Source of the DNA: Brachybacterium sp. YJGR34
GTDB taxonomy: Bacteria > Actinomycetota > Actinomycetes > Actinomycetales > Dermabacteraceae
NCBI RefSeq assembly: GCF_003347015.1
Contig: NZ_PNFB01000008.1
Span: forward strand, 62,001-126,000
Direction: 5' to 3'
Length of the DNA: 64,000 nucleotides
Positions 55,963 through 64,000 of this stretch are shown here, piece by piece. Every line of letters starts with the position of its first letter. Position 1 is the stretch's first letter. The notes below the pieces were generated by a model, which saw only the letters and a list, made by a program, of their open reading frames with translations, made no database searches and was not told the origin of the DNA. The position numbers and the translations under genes are program-made.

Positions 55963-58900
55963 ATGAGCAAGCTGCCCGCGGCGAACGAGCCGCCCACCTC
56001 CACCGGCGCACTGGCCCGCCTCGGCTTCAGCCGCACCGACCGGGTCAGCCGCTTCCTCGCCGACCCGGTGCTGTCCGCGCTGGGCCCGGGGGCGGCCCGG
56101 GCCCTCGGCCGGACCGCGGACGGGGACGACGCGGTGATCGGCCTGCTGCGCCTGGCCGAGGCCGCGGAGGAGGCCGGGCAGCGCTCCCTGATGCGGGAGT
56201 TCCTCGAGGGGGTCGGCACTCCCGGCACGCCGGGGGAGCGGCTGATCCTCCTGTTGGGCACCTCGGTCGCCCTGGGCGACTTCCTCGCCCGCCACCCCGA
56301 GCACCTCGAGGACCTCCGGGAGGGCGACGATCATCTCTCCCTCTCCGCGCAGGCGGTGCGCGAGACGCTCCTGCGCGCCGTCGGTGCCGACCCGTCGGCC
56401 GCGGTCCCCGTCGCCGCGGAGAACGGCCGCGAGGTGCGCGACGCCCTGCGCATCGCCTATCACGCACGACTCGTCCAGATCGCGGCGGCCGACGTCCGGG
56501 CCACCGCCCCGACCGCGCTGCAGCCGCGGGTCTCCGCCGCCATCAGCGACCTCGCCGACGCCGCGCTCGAGGCCGCCTCGGCCATCGCCCGCGCGAGCGT
56601 CGAGGGGCACGAGACGGTGCGCTGGTCCGTCATCGCCCTGGGCAAGACCGGCGCCCGCGAGCTCAACTACATCTCCGACGTCGACGTCATGCACGTGATC
56701 GCCCCGGTCGAGGAGGACGCGGAGATCGAGGAGGAGGCCATCGCCGTGGGCGGGGCCCTCGCCCGCGAGCTGGCCCGCGCCTGCTCGGAGCGCACCGCCG
56801 AGGGCTCTCTGTGGCAGGTCGATGCGAACCTCCGTCCCGAGGGCAAGGACGGCCCGCTGGTGCGGACCCTGGGCTCCTACCGCCGTTACTACACCGAGTG
56901 GGCGAAGTCCTGGGAGTTCCAGGCGCTGTTGAAGGCGCGGGCCTCCGCCGGGGACCCCGCCCTGGGCCGCGCCTTCGAGGAGATGGTGGAGCCGTGGGTC
57001 TGGACGGCCTCGACCCGAGAGGGCTTCGTGGAGGACACCCGGGCGATGCGGCGCCGCGTGGTGGCGCACATCCCGCGCGCCGAGGTCGAGCGCAACATCA
57101 AGCTGGGCCCCGGCGGTCTGCGGGACGTCGAGTTCACCGTCCAGCTGCTGCAGATGGTCCACGGCCGCGTCGACGAGGTGCTGCACGGCCGCTCCACCCT
57201 CGACTCGCTCGCCCGCCTCGGTGACGGCGGCTACATCTCCCGCGTGCACGTCGCGGAGATGGACGAGGCCTACCGCTTCCTGCGCTGCGTGGAGCACCGG
57301 CTCCAGCTGCACCGGCTGCGCCGCACCCAGGTGCTGCCCACCGCCGCCTCGGACCTGCGCCGCCTCGCGCGCTCGATGAGGCTGGGCCCCGACGACTTCC
57401 ATCAGCGCTACCACCGCACCCGGCGGCAGGTGCGACGCCTGCACGAGGAGATCTTCTACCGTCCGCTGCTGCTGACCTCCTCCCAGCTCAGCGACGGGGA
57501 GATCACCCTCAGCGCCTCGTCCGCCGAGGCGCGCCTGGCGGCGATCGGCTATCGCGACCCCGCGCGCGCCCTCTCCCACATCTCCGCGCTCTCCGTGGGG
57601 ATCTCGCGCCGCGCGCGGATCCAGCGCCAGCTGCTGCCGGCGATGCTCGAGTGGTTCGCCGAGGGGATCGACCCCGACATGGGGCTGCTCGCCTTCCGGC
57701 GGCTCTCGGACACCATCGGCTCGTCCCACTGGTACCTGCGCCTGCTGCGGGACTCCGGGCTCGCCGCCAAGCGCCTCACCGCCGTGCTCGCGGCCAGCCG
57801 CTATGTGGGCGAGCAGCTCGAGCAGATCCCCGAGGGCGTGCGCTGGCTGGCCCGCGACGAGCACCTGCGGCCGCTGTCCCGGGACGTCCTGGGGCGGGAG
57901 TTCCTGGCCGTGATCTCCCGGGTGGACTCGGTGGACGTGGCCCGCGACGTGCTGCGGCGCACCCGCAGCCGGGAGCTGCTGCGGATCGCGCTCGCCCATC
58001 TCACGGGGCTCGTGGGTCCGCTCGACGTCGCCCGCGCGCTCACGGACCTGGCCGAGGCCGTGCTCGAGGCGGGCATGCTCGTGGCGCTCCACGTCGTCGC
58101 CCGGGAGCGGAAGGTGGTCGGGGAGGGCGGCGAGACCCTCGACGCCGCGCCGGAGGTCGACGTCGGCACCGCGAAGCGGCTGCGCGAGCGGCGCTCGGAC
58201 CCCGCGCGAGCCCTCGGCATCGAGATGGCGATCCTCGCCCAGGGGAGCTTCGGGGCGGCGGAGATGGGCTACTCCTCGGACGCCGACGTCCAGTTCCTCG
58301 TCCTCGACCGCGGTGCGGGCGGAGCGAGCGTGGAGATCGCGATCGCGGTCGCCACGCAGATGCAGCACATCCTCAACGCCCCGACCGCGCGCTCGGACAT
58401 GAAGCTCAGCGCCGACCTGCGCCCGGAGGGGCGGGTGGGCCCGCTGGCCCGCAGCCTCGCATCCTGGACCGACTACTACTGCCGGGATGCGGAGACCTGG
58501 GAGAAGCAGGCGCTCCTGCGCACGCGCGTGGTGGTCGCCTCCGAGGCGGTCGCCGAGCAGCTGCGGGAGGAGATGGACCGCCACCGCTACCCGGAGGGCG
58601 GGCTGCCCGCCACGGCCCGCCGCGAGATCGCACGGATGAAGGCCCGCGTGGAGTCCGAGCGCCTGCCGCGCAATGCGGACCCCTCCCGGCACGTGAAGCT
58701 GGGCCGCGGCGGGATGTCCGATGTCGAGTGGAGCGCCCAGGTCCTCGCCCTCGAGCACGGCCACCAGGTGCCGTCCCTGCGCACCACGCACACCCTCAGC
58801 CAGCTCGAGGCGGCGATCGAGGCGGAGCTGCTGACCGCCCGCGAGGCGGAGGAGCTCGCCGAGGCGTGGACGCTCGCCTGGCAGATCCGCCGAGGACTGT

Positions 58901-59079
58901 TCCTGTGGAAGGGCCGCGAGGGTGACGTGCTCCCCTCGGACCGCATCGACCTGCGCGCTCTCGCTCTGCTCATCGACGGCGAGGAGGGCTCCGCCTCCGA
59001 GCTCGAGGAGCGCTATCTGCGCCGCACCCGGCGCGCCCGGGCGATCGCCGAACGGGTGATCTTCGAGGCCGACGACTGA
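55963..59079 (+). CDS. glnE: glutamine synthetase adenylyltransferase/adenylyl-removing enzyme
   Basis: 1038 residues. Two nucleotidyltransferase domains are visible: GKTGARELNYISDVDVMHVI (adenylyl-removing side, about residue 227) and GSFGAAEMGYSSDADVQFLV (adenylylating side, about residue 763). It modifies glutamine synthetase in response to nitrogen status, via PII in other actinobacteria. It is coupled to glnA. Confidence 0.96.
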   Translation: MSKLPAANEPPTSTGALARLGFSRTDRVSRFLADPVLSALGPGAARALGRTADGDDAVIGLLRLAEAAEEAGQRSLMREFLEGVGTPGTPGERLILLLGTSVALGDFLARHPEHLEDLREGDDHLSLSAQAVRETLLRAVGADPSAAVPVAAENGREVRDALRIAYHARLVQIAAADVRATAPTALQPRVSAAISDLADAALEAASAIARASVEGHETVRWSVIALGKTGARELNYISDVDVMHVIAPVEEDAEIEEEAIAVGGALARELARACSERTAEGSLWQVDANLRPEGKDGPLVRTLGSYRRYYTEWAKSWEFQALLKARASAGDPALGRAFEEMVEPWVWTASTREGFVEDTRAMRRRVVAHIPRAEVERNIKLGPGGLRDVEFTVQLLQMVHGRVDEVLHGRSTLDSLARLGDGGYISRVHVAEMDEAYRFLRCVEHRLQLHRLRRTQVLPTAASDLRRLARSMRLGPDDFHQRYHRTRRQVRRLHEEIFYRPLLLTSSQLSDGEITLSASSAEARLAAIGYRDPARALSHISALSVGISRRARIQRQLLPAMLEWFAEGIDPDMGLLAFRRLSDTIGSSHWYLRLLRDSGLAAKRLTAVLAASRYVGEQLEQIPEGVRWLARDEHLRPLSRDVLGREFLAVISRVDSVDVARDVLRRTRSRELLRIALAHLTGLVGPLDVARALTDLAEAVLEAGMLVALHVVARERKVVGEGGETLDAAPEVDVGTAKRLRERRSDPARALGIEMAILAQGSFGAAEMGYSSDADVQFLVLDRGAGGASVEIAIAVATQMQHILNAPTARSDMKLSADLRPEGRVGPLARSLASWTDYYCRDAETWEKQALLRTRVVVASEAVAEQLREEMDRHRYPEGGLPATARREIARMKARVESERLPRNADPSRHVKLGRGGMSDVEWSAQVLALEHGHQVPSLRTTHTLSQLEAAIEAELLTAREAEELAEAWTLAWQIRRGLFLWKGREGDVLPSDRIDLRALALLIDGEEGSASELEERYLRRTRRARAIAERVIFEADD

Positions 59080-59121
59080 CCGACCTGCGGCGGTGCGGGG
59101 CGCCGTTCCCCTCTGCGCCCC

Positions 59122-59139
59122 CTCACGGCGTACCGTGAG
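59122..59139. promoter_or_regulatory. 18-bp perfect palindrome upstream of the nuclease-like gene
   Basis: CTCACGG-CGTA-CCGTGAG is self-complementary, 46 bases before the ATG at 59185. Operator or short hairpin after glnE. Confidence 0.4.
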
Positions 59140-59184
59140 CGGGTCCCCTCGCCCCGCGCGACCCCCGCATGATCCAGAGGACCC

Positions 59185-60102
59185 ATGACCACGCCCTCCC
59201 TGAGCGCCGACACCCCCCGTGGCCGCATGTACCGCCTCGAGCCCGACGGCCCCCTGCTGTACCCCTCGATCACCACGGTCGCCGGCATGCGCGCCAAGGA
59301 CTTCCTGCAGGGCTGGTACGCCACCATGGCCTCCCAGCGCGCGCTGGACATGTACGCCTGGCTCGAGCGGAATCCCGACCGCGCCACCGCGGAGATCGCC
59401 CGGGTGACCCGGGACCGTCGGCGCAGCCAGCAGCGGATCGCGGCCGCCGCGCCCGAGTACACGCGCACCGCGGCGGACTTCGGCACGCTCGTGCACGCCG
59501 CCTGCGAGGACTGGGGGACCAGCGGCACCCGGCCCACCCCCGCACGGATCGGCGAGATCGCCGAGCAGATGCGCAGCGAGCAGGGCGCCTTCAGCGCGGA
59601 GAAGGATCCCGCGGCGCTCCTCGCCCGCGCCGCGGTGCGCCTGGACGGCTTCGGGCGCTTCCTCGAGGACTACCAGCCGGAGTTCCTCGAGGTCGAGCAG
59701 ACCGTCGTGAACCACACCGTCGGCTACGCCGGCACCACCGACGCGCTCGTGAGGATCGGCAACACGCTGCTCAGCGCCGACATCAAGACCTCGAAGAAGG
59801 TGCGGGGCGACTACGCCCTGCAGGGTGTGGCGGTCTGCCGCGCCGAGGAGCTGCTGGACGCCGACGGCACCACGCGCGAGATGCCGGAGCTGACCGGTGC
59901 CTTCGTCATCCATCTCCCGGAGGCCGGCGGGTACCGGAGCGTACCGCTGCGGACCGGGGAGGCCGAGTTCACGGTGTTCCGCGCCCTGCGGGAGGCCTGG
60001 TCCTTCGAGCCCGACGAGTGCGCCCTCGAGCCGGCCACCGGCCCCCAGGACCTGCTGCTGTCGCTGCTGCGGAGCAAGAACGGCCTGGACGCGCTGAGCT
60101 GA
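59185..60102 (+). CDS. PD-(D/E)XK nuclease-like protein
   Basis: 305 residues. The nuclease core fits the PD-(D/E)XK pattern: Glu171 (VEQTVVNH), Asp186 (GTTDALVRIG), then Asp199-Ile-Lys201 (SADIKTSKK), and Gln213 (ALQGVAV), the order expected for E...D...DxK...Q, as in Cas4/RecB-type exonucleases. FGTLVHAACEDW (about residue 99) matches the upstream G-x-x-x-H motif of that group. No Fe-S cysteines or helicase domain are seen, and no CRISPR or recombination gene is adjacent. It may act in DNA repair or phage defence; this is not shown. Confidence 0.65.
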   Translation: MTTPSLSADTPRGRMYRLEPDGPLLYPSITTVAGMRAKDFLQGWYATMASQRALDMYAWLERNPDRATAEIARVTRDRRRSQQRIAAAAPEYTRTAADFGTLVHAACEDWGTSGTRPTPARIGEIAEQMRSEQGAFSAEKDPAALLARAAVRLDGFGRFLEDYQPEFLEVEQTVVNHTVGYAGTTDALVRIGNTLLSADIKTSKKVRGDYALQGVAVCRAEELLDADGTTREMPELTGAFVIHLPEAGGYRSVPLRTGEAEFTVFRALREAWSFEPDECALEPATGPQDLLLSLLRSKNGLDALS

Positions 60103-60175
60103 CCCCGCGCCGCTGAGGCCCCGCACCGACGGGCAGGGCGGCCCCTCCGTCCGAGCGAGCGCGAGCCGCGACCCC

Positions 60176-60204
60176 TTGTCTCGGATTGAACACGCGTATA
60201 GCGT
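60176..60204 (+). promoter_or_regulatory. promoter of the tetR-ABC exporter operon
   Basis: TTGTCT (60176-60181) and TAGCGT (60199-60204) are 17 bases apart; the operator palindrome follows at once. Confidence 0.5.
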
Positions 60205-60206
60205 GG

Positions 60207-60220
60207 TGAACACCTGTTCA
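60207..60220. promoter_or_regulatory. TetR operator upstream of tetR-ABC genes
   Basis: TGAACA-CC-TGTTCA is a perfect palindrome 20 bases before the tetR ATG, overlapping the expected transcription start. Another GAACAC half-site lies at 60188-60193. Likely bound by the TetR protein encoded next. Confidence 0.65.
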
Positions 60221-60240
60221 GTCGAGCCGTCGGGAGCGCC

Positions 60241-60903
60241 ATGGATCCCTCACCTCCTGCCGAGGAGCGCATCCTGCAGGCCGCCCTGCGCCGCTTCGCG
60301 CTCGACGGTCTCACCGCACCGCTGCGCACGGTCGCCCAGGATGCCGGGGTCAGCGCCGGCCTGATCATCCATCACTACGGCTCCCGCGAGCACCTGCTGG
60401 AGCGCTGCGACCGCCGCGCGCTCGAGGTGACGCGGGAGAGCAAGGTCGGCGTGCTGACCGGCGGCGCGGGGGTGCTGCTGTCCCAGCTCGCCGAGGCGGA
60501 GCGCTATGCGCCCGTGGTCGGCTACGTGCTGCGCCGGCTCCAGGCCGGCGGCCCGCTGGCCCTCCAGCTGGTCGAGGACTTCGCCGCCCAGGCCGTGGTG
60601 TACCTCGCCGAAGGGGAGCGGGCCGGGACCATCTCGTCCAGCCGCGACCCCGAGGCCCGTGCTCACGTGCTCGTCGAGATGGCGCTCGGTTCGCTACTCC
60701 TCCAGCTCCCGGCCCAGCGCGACCACCTCGATCTCGCGGAGCTCCCGCGCTGGCTGCGCGCTCACAGCGAGCGCATCGTCCCCCCGCTGCTCGAGATCTA
60801 CACCTTCCCGCTGCTCACCGACCGCTCCCTGTACGACGCCCTCCTCACCTCCCTCGAGGGGGAGGAGCCACCCTCACCTCCGACCGACGGGACGCACTCA
60901 TGA
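60241..60903 (+). CDS. TetR-family regulator of the ABC exporter
   Basis: 220 residues. The helix-turn-helix is ERILQAALRRFALDGLTAPL with VAQDAGVSAGLIIHHYGSRE. The C-terminal ligand domain has hydrophobic helices. It overlaps the ABC ATPase start as ATGA, so it forms one operon with the exporter it probably represses. The signal is likely a transported compound. Confidence 0.92.
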   Translation: MDPSPPAEERILQAALRRFALDGLTAPLRTVAQDAGVSAGLIIHHYGSREHLLERCDRRALEVTRESKVGVLTGGAGVLLSQLAEAERYAPVVGYVLRRLQAGGPLALQLVEDFAAQAVVYLAEGERAGTISSSRDPEARAHVLVEMALGSLLLQLPAQRDHLDLAELPRWLRAHSERIVPPLLEIYTFPLLTDRSLYDALLTSLEGEEPPSPPTDGTHS

Positions 60904-61832
60904 CCAGCACCCCCACCGCAGACGCCGCGATCGAGGTCCGGGACCTCACCAAGACCTTCGGCTCCTTCACGGCCCTGGACAGCTTCGAGCTGGTGGTCCC
61001 CCGCGGCCAGGTGACCGGCTTCCTGGGTCCCAACGGCGCGGGCAAGTCCACCACCATCCGCATCCTGCTGGGCCTGCTGAGGGCCAGCTCCGGGCGGGCC
61101 ACCGTGCTGGGCCAGGATCCCTGGACCCGGGCCGTCCGGATCCACCACGACCTCGCCTACGTGCCCGGCGACACCAACCTCTGGCCCGGTCTGACCGGTG
61201 GCGAGGCCATCGACGTCCTCACGCGCCGGGACCGCTCCGCCGCCCATCGTCGACGCCGCGAGGAGCTCATCGAGCGCTTCGAGCTCGATCCCACCAAGCG
61301 CTGCCGCACCTATTCCAAGGGCAACCGGCAGAAGGTCTCCCTCATCGCGGCGCTCTCGCGGGACGTCGAGCTGTACATCATGGACGAGCCCACCTCCGGG
61401 CTCGATCCGCTGATGGAGGCGATCTTCACCGACGAGGTGAGCCGCCTGCGCGAGGACGGTCGGACGGTGCTGCTCTCGAGTCACATCCTGGCCGAGGTCG
61501 AGAAGCTCTGCGACACCGTCACGATCATCCGCGCGGGGCAGGCGGTCGAGAGCGGCACCCTTCCCGAGCTGCGCCACCTGACCCGCTCCACCGTCGTCGC
61601 CACCACCTCCGCCGATCCCGCTCCGCTGCGGGCGCTGGACGGCGTCCACGACCTCGTCGAGGACCGCGGGACGCTCCGCTTCGACGTCGACGACGCGGCC
61701 GTGCACGACGTGCTCCCCGTGCTCACCGCCCTCGATGCCACCGCGCTCACCATCACCCCGCCCTCCCTCGAGGACCTCTTCCTGCGCCACTACGGGGACG
61801 ACCTGACCCAGGACGCGGAGGGGGAGCGATGA
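60900..61832 (+). CDS. ABC transporter ATP-binding protein (exporter)
   Basis: 310 residues. Walker A is FLGPNGAGKSTTIR, Q-loop LAYVPGDTNL (with D in place of Gln), signature TYSKGNRQKVSLIAAL, Walker B LYIMDEPTSGLD and switch His in LLSSHILAE. The signature reads YSKGNRQK where most have LSGGQ, typical of the drug-exporter ATPase subgroup. It pairs with the permease encoded next (ATGA overlap). Confidence 0.93.
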   Translation: MTSTPTADAAIEVRDLTKTFGSFTALDSFELVVPRGQVTGFLGPNGAGKSTTIRILLGLLRASSGRATVLGQDPWTRAVRIHHDLAYVPGDTNLWPGLTGGEAIDVLTRRDRSAAHRRRREELIERFELDPTKRCRTYSKGNRQKVSLIAALSRDVELYIMDEPTSGLDPLMEAIFTDEVSRLREDGRTVLLSSHILAEVEKLCDTVTIIRAGQAVESGTLPELRHLTRSTVVATTSADPAPLRALDGVHDLVEDRGTLRFDVDDAAVHDVLPVLTALDATALTITPPSLEDLFLRHYGDDLTQDAEGER

Positions 61833-63493
61833 GCACCGCCCACCCCCGCACCGCGCAGCCGTCGCATCCCACCCACCGTGCGGACGCGCCTGCGTCCTCC
61901 TCGCTGACGGGCCTGGGATCCCAGATCCGGCTGTACGGCCGCCTCACCCGGCGCGCGGTCATCATCTGGACGCTCTCGATCCTGGTGCTGGTGCCCGCGT
62001 CGATCGTCGCGATGGAGGACGTCTACCCGGACCAGAACACCCTCGATGCCCGGGCGATGCTCCTGGACAACCCTTCGGCCGTCATGATGACCGGACCATA
62101 CTTCGCGGCCGATCACTACACCTTCTGGGCGATGGTCGCCAACGAGCTGTTCCTCTACATCCTGCTGCCCGCCGCGATCATGAGCATCCTGCTGATCACC
62201 CGCCTCACCCGGGCCGAGGAGGAGGCCGGTCGGCTCGAGATGACACGGGCGCTCGCCACGGGGCGGCTGGCAGCTCCGGCCGCGGCCCTGATCATCGTCG
62301 GCCTCGCGAACCTCGCCCTGGGTCTCGCGGTCGCGGTGGGGACGATCGCCACCGGGGGAGCGGTCCCGGACTCCCTCGCCCTGGGGCTGGGCACCACGCT
62401 GACCGGCATGGTGTTCGCCGCCATCGCCGCGGTCACCGCGCAGCTCACCGAGCACGCGGGCACCGCCTCCGGGATGGCGCTGGGAGTGCTCGCGATCGCC
62501 TTCATGGTGCGCGGCATCGGCGACGTGATGGATCGCCAGGGCTCCTGGCTCTCCTGGTTCTCGCCGCTGGCGTGGGCGCAGCAGACGCGTGTCTACGTGG
62601 ACCTGCGCTGGTGGCCGCTGCTGGTCTCGCTGGGCGTGACCGTCGTGCTCCTGGTGCTCGCCGGCGCCCTGTCCCGGCGCCGGGACGTGGGTGCGGGTCT
62701 GCGGGCCGCCGCGGCGGGACCCGGGACGGCCGCGGCCGCGCTGCTGCGCCCGGGCGGACTCGGGCGGCGCCTGCTGTCCTCGACCATGCTGGCCTGGGGG
62801 ATCGGACTGCTGTTCTTCGCGATCGCCTTCGGGTCCCTCGCCAGCTCGCTCGACGATTTCGTCGCCGAGACGCCGGAGCTGACCGCCTGGGCGCCGGTGT
62901 CGCTCGACGACCTCACCGGCTCGTTCTCCGCCTTCGTGCTCACGATGCTCGCGCTCGGACCGATCGCGCTGGCCGTCTCGGGGATGCTGCGCCTGCGCAC
63001 CGAGGAGCTGGCCGGGCGCCTCGCCGGCGTGCTGCTCGCGGGGACCTCACGCACGAGCGTGACCGCCTCCTGGGCAGTGGTGGTGCTGATGGAGACGGCG
63101 GTGATGATGGTGCTGCTGGGCCTCGGGACCGGACTCGGCGTCTGGGCGGCCACCGACGAGACACGCTGGATCGGCGAGCTGACCGCCGGATCCCTGGTCT
63201 ACCTCCCGGCGATCGCCCTGTACGGCGCGATCGCATTGTTCCTGTACGGGCTGAGCGTGCGGGCCACCGGTCTGGCCTGGCTCCTCGTGGTCTACTCGAC
63301 GCTCGTCACCGTGCTCGGGGACATGCTGGGCCTGCCCGACTGGGCGAAGGACCTCTCGCCGCTGCAGCACGTGCCGATGGTGCCCTCCGAGGATCTCGAG
63401 GCCGCGCCGCTGGTCCTCATGGGTGCCGCAGCCGTGGTGCTCGCCGGCGCCGGCCTGCTGCTCCTGCGCCGGCGGGACCTCGCGGCAGGGTGA
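61829..63493 (+). CDS. ABC exporter permease (polyketide/antibiotic exporter type)
   Basis: 554 residues with about 12 hydrophobic helices in two halves: IIWTLSILVLVPASIVAMED, LFLYILLPAAIMSILLITRL in the first half, and MLAWGIGLLFFAIAFGSLAS, ASWAVVVLMETAVMMVLLGL in the second. The layout matches the tetronasin/polyketide antibiotic exporter group, in which one large permease pairs with an ATPase. Substrate unknown; the TetR gene points to an inducible exporter. Confidence 0.88.
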   Translation: MSTAHPRTAQPSHPTHRADAPASSSLTGLGSQIRLYGRLTRRAVIIWTLSILVLVPASIVAMEDVYPDQNTLDARAMLLDNPSAVMMTGPYFAADHYTFWAMVANELFLYILLPAAIMSILLITRLTRAEEEAGRLEMTRALATGRLAAPAAALIIVGLANLALGLAVAVGTIATGGAVPDSLALGLGTTLTGMVFAAIAAVTAQLTEHAGTASGMALGVLAIAFMVRGIGDVMDRQGSWLSWFSPLAWAQQTRVYVDLRWWPLLVSLGVTVVLLVLAGALSRRRDVGAGLRAAAAGPGTAAAALLRPGGLGRRLLSSTMLAWGIGLLFFAIAFGSLASSLDDFVAETPELTAWAPVSLDDLTGSFSAFVLTMLALGPIALAVSGMLRLRTEELAGRLAGVLLAGTSRTSVTASWAVVVLMETAVMMVLLGLGTGLGVWAATDETRWIGELTAGSLVYLPAIALYGAIALFLYGLSVRATGLAWLLVVYSTLVTVLGDMLGLPDWAKDLSPLQHVPMVPSEDLEAAPLVLMGAAAVVLAGAGLLLLRRRDLAAG

Positions 63494-63570
63494 ACCCGGA
63501 GACGCCGCGCCGGCGTCCGGCCCGCACATATTCCGTGGACAGGGCACGGCCGGCATGGTGGGCTCCGGTG

Positions 63571-64000
63571 ATGGCGACGACCCTCACCACTCCCTCCGCC
63601 GGCGAGGTCCCGGCGATGCTCGAGACGCTGCGCAGCTGGCAGCGTGACGACGCCCCGGTGCATCTGCATCCCGGTGACATCGGGTGGCACGGCGGCCGGG
63701 GCGCGGAGCGGACGGCGGCGGACCTCCGTATCTGGTCGCTCGCCGGGGGCCCCACGGCGATCGGGATGCTCGACGGACCCGACCTGCTGCGCCTCGCCGT
63801 CGATCCGGTCCATGTCCGCGACCGGGACCTGGCCTCCCGGATGGCCGATGATCTCTGCGATCCCTCGGGCGGTGCGCTCCCGGACGGCGAGGTGTTCCTC
63901 GAGGCGCGCTCCGCCACAGCGCTGCGCACGGTGCTGGGGGAGCGCGGATGGCAGGAGGACGAACCATGGGTCGTCCTGCGTCGGGATCTCGGCGATCCTG
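63571..64000 (+). CDS. GNAT-like acetyltransferase, 5' part only
   Basis: The reading frame runs off the window end, 143 residues visible. ATG 63571 is chosen; GTG 63568 just before it is also possible. The visible part has LRSWQRDDAPVHLHPGDIGW, a segment RIWSLAGGPTAIGMLDGPDL and GERGWQEDEPWVVLRRDLGD, resembling the N-terminal half of a two-domain GNAT acetyltransferase. The acetyl-CoA loop is not yet in view, so the call is tentative. Confidence 0.55.
   Translation, partial: MATTLTTPSAGEVPAMLETLRSWQRDDAPVHLHPGDIGWHGGRGAERTAADLRIWSLAGGPTAIGMLDGPDLLRLAVDPVHVRDRDLASRMADDLCDPSGGALPDGEVFLEARSATALRTVLGERGWQEDEPWVVLRRDLGDP

Noticed and set aside
55741-60213. A 1490-codon minus-strand open frame across glnE.
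   Set aside because: It is the antisense shadow of glnE and neighbours; the opposite strand encodes clear GlnE and nuclease motifs.

Overview
The window reads as a chromosomal segment of a high-GC Gram-positive actinobacterium. The best guess is Micrococcales, possibly a Brachybacterium/Dermabacteraceae-like organism; this rests on gene content and very GC-rich codons, not on a marker gene. Actinobacterial hallmarks are the DUF3145 and DUF3052 proteins, a polyphosphate glucokinase, a GlnA2-like glutamine synthetase followed by glnE, a homodimeric AceE, a sufS-sufU pair, frequent GTG/TTG starts, and many gene pairs joined by 4-base ATGA or GTGA overlaps. No phage integrase, IS element, CRISPR array or rRNA was seen.

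Layout. 0-4.8 kb: two CNNM/CorC-type membrane proteins (one cut by the window edge), a divergent EamA exporter and LysR regulator pair, and tam behind a perfect palindrome. 4.8-10 kb: recO and uppS, then a five-gene zinc operon on the minus strand (znuA-znuC-znuB-zur-membrane protein), every junction an ATGA overlap, with a Zur-like box on the znuA start. 10-14.4 kb: glyS, a DUF4037 protein, and a clpP pair in which the first protein keeps the Ser-His-Asp triad and the second has lost Ser and Asp, next to a ClgR/PopR-like regulator. 14.4-19.7 kb: dus-dgt-dnaG, with a DedA gene overlapping dnaG antisense. 19.9-22.6 kb: a NarL-type two-component pair and a CHAD protein.

22.6-33 kb is a stress-flavoured accessory block. 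It holds a Cys-rich metallothionein-like protein, a 78-residue helical protein, a large catalase, a zinc alcohol dehydrogenase, a GAF-ANTAR regulator, a STAS-TetR pair, a small unknown protein, an FAD/Rieske oxidoreductase, a cation-diffusion-facilitator-like protein coupled to a shortened solute-binding lipoprotein, and a KGG-type hydrophilic repeat protein. It ends at a tRNA gene with a CAU anticodon.

33-44 kb is housekeeping: a LacI regulator, tRNA-Asn, OsmC and def, DUF3145, the fabD-fabH-acpP-fabF fatty-acid cluster, aceE, DUF3052 and tRNA-Val. 44-50.8 kb: a VOC protein, a Tat-exported propeller-like protein with a poly-C tract in its presumed leader, a small membrane protein that seems to lack a normal start codon, sufS-sufU-NIF3, yaaA and the RNase P RNA. 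50.8-64 kb: ppgK, map, a small SPOR-like protein, panB, an acidic lipoprotein, glnA-glnE, an orphan PD-(D/E)XK nuclease-like gene, a TetR-controlled ABC exporter operon, and the start of a GNAT-like gene cut by the window end.

Most gene ends are marked by long GC-rich hairpins without U-tracts, and most recognisable -10 boxes are of the TAnnnT form. Coordinates of promoters, operators and hairpins come from reading the sequence by eye. Family names come from motif recognition without database searches.
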